Assembly (NCBI GenBank): GCA_021780625.1 | Contig: JAJXYI010000142.1 | Span: 1-9,350 of the forward strand | Origin: a bacterium | Lineage (GTDB): Bacteria; Verrucomicrobiota; Verrucomicrobiae; Opitutales; Opitutaceae | Length of the DNA stretch: 9,350 nucleotides | Direction of reading: 5' to 3' | Part shown: in pieces, positions 6,381 through 9,350 of the stretch | Layout: every line of letters begins with the position of its first letter | Position numbering within the stretch: position 1 is the first letter of the stretch | The notes under the pieces: generated by a model | Database searches by the model: none | What the model was told of the DNA's origin: nothing | Seen by the model: the letters and a program-made list of their open reading frames with translations, nothing else | Position numbers and translations under genes: made by a program

Positions 6381-7175
6381 ATGACCAAGCCTTCCCTCTC
6401 CGGCCGGCGCATTGCCATCACCCGGGCCTCCGAGCAATCGGGCAGCCTCCGCACCCTGCTCGAGGAGCGCGGCGCCGAGGTGCTGGAGCTTCCCCTGATC
6501 ACCGTGTCCGCCGAGATCGACAAACAGACGCTCGCCGACTGCATGCTCGAGCTGGGCAGCTACGACTGGATGGTGTTCACCAGCGCGAACGGCGTCCGAT
6601 TCTTCTTCGACCAATTTCTGCGTCTCTTTGACGACATTCGTTCGCTCGGTCTGATGCGCATCGCCTGCGTGGGCGAGACGACCGCCGAGGCGGTGCGCGC
6701 CTACCATCTTCGGGTCGAGTGCCAGCCCAAGCGCGCCACGGCCGAGAGCCTGGCTGACGCGTTGATCGAGACGGGCAGCCTCGATAGCGCAAAGATCCTC
6801 ATGGTGACCGGCAACCTCAACCGCGACGTCTTGGAGCGGAAGCTCGAGGAGGCGCGTGCTATCGTCGACCGCCTCCAGGTTTACAAGACCGAGCAGACCG
6901 ACCTGACCAACGACCCGGCGGCGGCGGCCTTTCGCGAGAAGGGCGCTGACGCCGTGCTCTTCGCGAGTTCATCAGCCGTCGAGTCGTTCGCGGCCCAGGG
7001 CGATGCCTTGAAGCTCGGCCGAAACGCACGCCAGCCGCTCTACGGGAGTATCGGGCCGCAGACTTCGGAGAGCCTCGGGAAGGCCGGCCTCGGACCGTCG
7101 TTCGAGGCTCGCACGCCTGGGCTCAAGGAGCTGGTTGACAGCCTCCAGCAGGCGCTCGCAAAGGCCGGTTCCTGA
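6381..7175 (+). CDS. hemD: Uroporphyrinogen-III synthase
   Basis: Closes hydroxymethylbilane, with inversion of ring D, to uroporphyrinogen III, the precursor of haem, sirohaem and cobalamin. HemD sequences diverge widely, but the family landmarks are present in order: RRIAITR (9-15), VFTSANGVRFF (65-75), CVGETTAEAV (96-105), a VYKTE strand with Tyr168, FASSSAVESF (194-203), and SIGPQTSESL (223-232). The 264-residue length is normal for a stand-alone enzyme, and no methyltransferase domain is fused to it. The position directly after hemC supports the call. ATG 6381 follows AATCCTTTCGCAGTCC with no SD sequence. The rluD-type gene begins 20 bases after the stop, so the three genes are probably one transcript. 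Confidence 0.94.
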   Translation: MTKPSLSGRRIAITRASEQSGSLRTLLEERGAEVLELPLITVSAEIDKQTLADCMLELGSYDWMVFTSANGVRFFFDQFLRLFDDIRSLGLMRIACVGETTAEAVRAYHLRVECQPKRATAESLADALIETGSLDSAKILMVTGNLNRDVLERKLEEARAIVDRLQVYKTEQTDLTNDPAAAAFREKGADAVLFASSSAVESFAAQGDALKLGRNARQPLYGSIGPQTSESLGKAGLGPSFEARTPGLKELVDSLQQALAKAGS

Positions 7176-7195
7176 CCGACGCAGCCCCTTCGCCC

Positions 7196-8137
7196 ATGGC
7201 TGAATCCTACACCGTCCCCGAGGGCATTCGCGCGCAGCGCGCCGACAAGATCCTGGCGCAGGCGTTTCCGGAACACAGCCGCACTGCTATCCAACGCGCC
7301 TTCGATGCGGGACTCGTGTCCTGCTCGGGACGGATACTGGCGAAGAAGGACGACGTGCGCTCTGGCGACGTGATCGAGTTCGCGCTTCCGCCCACCCGGG
7401 AGACCGACCTGACCCCGGCTGACATCCCGCTCGACGTGCTGTTCGAGGACGAGCACATGATCGCCCTCAACAAGACCGCGGGCATGATCGTCCATCCAGG
7501 GGCGGGCACGGGCGACGACACGGTGGTGCACGCGCTGCTCTCGCATTGCGAGGGCGAGTTGAGCGGGGTCGGCGGCGTGGAGCGTCCCGGCATTGTCCAC
7601 CGGCTCGACAAGGAGACCTCGGGCGTGTTGCTCGTGGCGAAATCGGACGCCGCCCATCGTGGCCTCGCGAGCCAGTTCGCGGGGCGCGAACTCAAGAAGG
7701 AGTACCTCGCTTTGATCGCGGGCGTTCCGGACCTGCTGTCCGGCGTGATCGACAGGGCCATCGCCCGGCATCCCATCCACCGTCATCGGATGACGGTGGG
7801 CGAGGGGGGGCGCCCCTCGCGAACCGACTGGGAGCGGGTGGAGGCATTCCCGCCGATCGCGGCGCTCCTGCGCTGTCGTATCCACACCGGCCGCACGCAT
7901 CAGATCCGGGTTCATCTCAAGTCGATCGGTCACGTCCTGCTCGGCGATGCAGTCTATGGCTGGAAGGCGGACCCGCGCCTCCCGGAACAGCCGCCGCGCG
8001 TGATGCTTCACGCGGAACACATGGCCTTCCTGCACCCAATCACCGGAAGGGCCATGGACATCCGGGCGCCTCTGCCTGAGGACTTCCGCCGCATGTTCGA
8101 GGTCCTGAGGACCGCCAGCGCTCCCAGGCGTCGTTGA
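7196..8137 (+). CDS. rluD: RluA-family pseudouridine synthase, RluD type (large rRNA)
   Basis: Converts specific uridines in RNA to pseudouridine. RluD itself modifies helix 69 of 23S rRNA. An N-terminal S4 RNA-binding domain (about 12-75; RADKILAQAFPEHSRTAIQR then AGLV) precedes the catalytic domain. That domain holds the signature HRLDKETSG (135-143, catalytic Asp138), the ELKKEYLAL segment (165-173), the RIHTGRTHQIRVHL motif (228-241) and GDAVYG (250-255). The protein has 313 residues, normal for RluD. The S4 domain and the motif wording favour RluD over RluA, though the exact target uridine cannot be read from sequence. ATG 7196 follows CCCCTTCGCCC with no SD sequence. Its place after hemCD is probably co-transcription without a functional link. 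Confidence 0.93.
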   Translation: MAESYTVPEGIRAQRADKILAQAFPEHSRTAIQRAFDAGLVSCSGRILAKKDDVRSGDVIEFALPPTRETDLTPADIPLDVLFEDEHMIALNKTAGMIVHPGAGTGDDTVVHALLSHCEGELSGVGGVERPGIVHRLDKETSGVLLVAKSDAAHRGLASQFAGRELKKEYLALIAGVPDLLSGVIDRAIARHPIHRHRMTVGEGGRPSRTDWERVEAFPPIAALLRCRIHTGRTHQIRVHLKSIGHVLLGDAVYGWKADPRLPEQPPRVMLHAEHMAFLHPITGRAMDIRAPLPEDFRRMFEVLRTASAPRRR

Positions 8138-8163
8138 GGACCGTCCGGCAAAAAAGAGGAAAC

Positions 8164-8196
8164 ATGGCGTTGCATGCCGCGGGTTGGTTGGATTGA
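8164..8196 (+). CDS. Possible 10-codon upstream reading frame before the sensor gene
   Basis: In the 104-base gap after rluD, AGAGGA at 8155-8160 is followed by ATG at 8164 and the short frame MALHAAGWLD, ending TGA at 8194-8196. The frame is the same as that of the sensor gene 46 bases further on. It could be a leader peptide or chance. The SD-like site is only three bases from the ATG, which is short. The rest of the gap shows no convincing promoter. Confidence 0.2.
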   Translation: MALHAAGWLD

Positions 8197-8241
8197 AGTG
8201 CCTCCTTTCCCTCTCCCGGCTTGTTCCAGGCGGGGGATATC

Positions 8242-9350
8242 ATGAGCCCATTGCCATTCAAAAACCTCGGCGGTCCGGACGGTTCGCACAGCGCGCTGTT
8301 TTTCGCGCGTCTGATGGAGCTCCTTCCCGACCACGTCTATTTCAAGGACCTCGAGGGCCGCTTCTTCTGCATCAACCGGGCTCAGGCGGAGTTCTTCGGA
8401 CTCGCAAATCCGGACGAGGCGGTGGGCAAGACCGACTACGATTTTTTCCCGGAAGAGTTTGCGCACCAGAAGGACGAAGATGAGCGGGAGATCGTCCGCA
8501 CGGGCGTCGGCTTCGTGGGCAAGGAGGAGCGCAATGACCGCGACGGGCGCGAGCGCTGGAGCCTGTCGACCAAGCTTCCGCTTTACTCCGAAACGGGCGA
8601 GCCGGTGGGGACCTTCGGAATCTCACGCGATGTGACGGACACCAAGTTCGCCCACGAGGCGCTCGAGGCCCAGCATCGCCTGCTCCAGACCCTCATCGAC
8701 ATCCTGCCCTGCCGGATTTTTGTGAAGGACCAGACGGGGCGCTTCACGATCACCAACCAGGCCTACCGCCGCTACCTCGGTTTCGAAAAACCCGAGGAGG
8801 TTGAGGGGCGTCGCCGCGACGAGATCGTGAGCGACTCCCATGATGCCCGGGTGGCCGCCGACGATCTGCAGGTGCTTCACTCGGGGTCGTCGATTCTCAA
8901 TCGCGAGGATCTGGACCAGTCGCCCTCGGGTGAGCGGCAATGGATGCTCCTTTCGAAGGTTCCGTTGGTGGATCGCGACGGCCGGGTGCAGGGCATTGTC
9001 GGCATGTCTGCGGATATCACCGCCCAAAAACTGGCCGAGGAGCGGGCGGTGCGGGCACAGCGGGAACTCGAGGCCCGCACGCGGGTGATGGAGTCCGAAC
9101 TCGCGATGGCGCGCGAGATGCAGCAGGAGCTGATGACCGCGAGCGTGCAGACTGTGAAGGACTCCCTCCTGCGCTCCGCCCGGCTCAATGCCGACATCGC
9201 GTTCGCGTACGAGCCCTGCGCGCACCTGGCGGGCGATTTTTTCCAATTGCTGAACCTGGCGCCGACACGGTTCGGGCTGCTGGTGGGCGATGTCATGGGA
9301 CACGGCGTGAAAGCCGCGCTCGTGACCACGCTGCTGCGCGGCCTGTTGGC
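8242..9350 (+). CDS. PAS-PAS-SpoIIE (PP2C-type) serine phosphatase sensor, 3' end missing
   Basis: An open frame of 369 codons runs off the right edge. Two PAS/PAC repeats come first: residues about 19-133 (HVYFKDLEGRFFCINRAQAE, DYDFFPEE, GTFGISRDVTD) and about 145-262 (RIFVKDQTGRFTITNQAYR, GIVGMSADIT). A helical linker (about 263-300, ending ELAMAREMQQELM) then leads to a SpoIIE/RsbU-type phosphatase domain. That domain has LAGDFF (Asp332) and VGDVMGHGVKAAL (Asp350), both expected metal ligands; the usual GGDFYD here reads AGDFFQ. No signal peptide or membrane segment is seen, so it is probably a cytoplasmic sensor. Such proteins usually dephosphorylate a STAS anti-sigma antagonist, but no partner lies in the window. 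ATG 8242 is chosen from GGGGGA at 8232-8237 and the domain layout. The ligand of the PAS domains is unknown. Confidence 0.92.
   Translation, partial: MSPLPFKNLGGPDGSHSALFFARLMELLPDHVYFKDLEGRFFCINRAQAEFFGLANPDEAVGKTDYDFFPEEFAHQKDEDEREIVRTGVGFVGKEERNDRDGRERWSLSTKLPLYSETGEPVGTFGISRDVTDTKFAHEALEAQHRLLQTLIDILPCRIFVKDQTGRFTITNQAYRRYLGFEKPEEVEGRRRDEIVSDSHDARVAADDLQVLHSGSSILNREDLDQSPSGERQWMLLSKVPLVDRDGRVQGIVGMSADITAQKLAEERAVRAQRELEARTRVMESELAMAREMQQELMTASVQTVKDSLLRSARLNADIAFAYEPCAHLAGDFFQLLNLAPTRFGLLVGDVMGHGVKAALVTTLLRGLL

Noticed and set aside
5337..6707. A 456-codon minus-strand frame across hemC and into hemD
   Set aside because: It covers two well-supported + strand genes and shows no recognisable motif. 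It is a shadow caused by GC-rich third positions.
8101..8113. GGTCC-TGA-GGACC inverted repeat at the end of rluD
   Set aside because: It lies inside coding sequence, has only five pairs and a three-base loop, and occurs before the stop. It is too weak for a terminator call.
8184..8483. A 99-codon + strand frame at the sensor gene 5' end
   Set aside because: It overlaps the first PAS domain in another frame, and its product is Arg/Gly/Pro-rich without a domain.
1..9350. A new defence, mobile or biosynthetic system
   Set aside because: Every long gene maps to a known core family and the intergenic gaps are short. The unusual points concern regulation and gene order, and do not amount to a new gene cluster.

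Overview
The window is GC-rich and densely coded. It holds eight protein-coding genes (two cut by the window edges) and one tRNA. All are housekeeping or signalling types, and every gene except the L,D-transpeptidase is on the + strand. I see no insertion sequence, CRISPR array, phage gene, toxin-antitoxin pair or defence island, and no clear candidate for a new multigene system. The most likely source is a free-living Gram-negative bacterium, and my best guess is a Verrucomicrobiota member near Opitutaceae. That guess rests on the style of the short L,D-transpeptidase, the high GC, the PAS/SpoIIE sensor type and the many starts without a Shine-Dalgarno (SD) sequence. No marker gene here proves it.

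Layout. (1) 1-1970: the 3' three quarters of an HrpB-type DEAH RNA helicase. (2) 1984-2550, minus strand: a YkuD-type L,D-transpeptidase that converges on hrpB with a 13-base gap. Its 5' end overlaps the 5' end of asd, which runs the other way. (3) 2519-3556: asd, aspartate-semialdehyde dehydrogenase, followed by a GC-rich hairpin. (4) 3665-3741: tRNA-Val (anticodon UAC). (5) 3784-5362: ilvN and ilvC, two steps of branched-chain amino acid synthesis, closed by a perfect 14-bp hairpin at 5385-5414. (6) 5487-8137: hemC, hemD and an RluD-type pseudouridine synthase, tightly spaced and probably one transcript. (7) 8242 to the right edge: a PAS-PAS-SpoIIE phosphatase, cut off inside its catalytic domain.

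How the genes work together. Asd makes aspartate semialdehyde, the branch point to lysine/diaminopimelate, threonine and methionine. Diaminopimelate is a residue that L,D-transpeptidases cross-link, so the divergent pair has a plausible link through the cell wall. IlvN regulates acetolactate synthase, whose catalytic subunit is not in the window, and IlvC uses its product to make the valine and isoleucine precursors. A valine tRNA sits only 42 bases upstream with no visible terminator between. HemC and HemD make uroporphyrinogen III, the shared precursor of haem, sirohaem and cobalamin.

Points worth a second look: the tRNA-Val/ilvNC arrangement; a recurring pyrimidine-rich leader in place of an SD sequence before ilvC, hemC, hemD and rluD; a C-rich, G-poor ilvN-ilvC spacer; a palindrome across the tRNA 5' end; and the overlapping divergent starts of the transpeptidase and asd.
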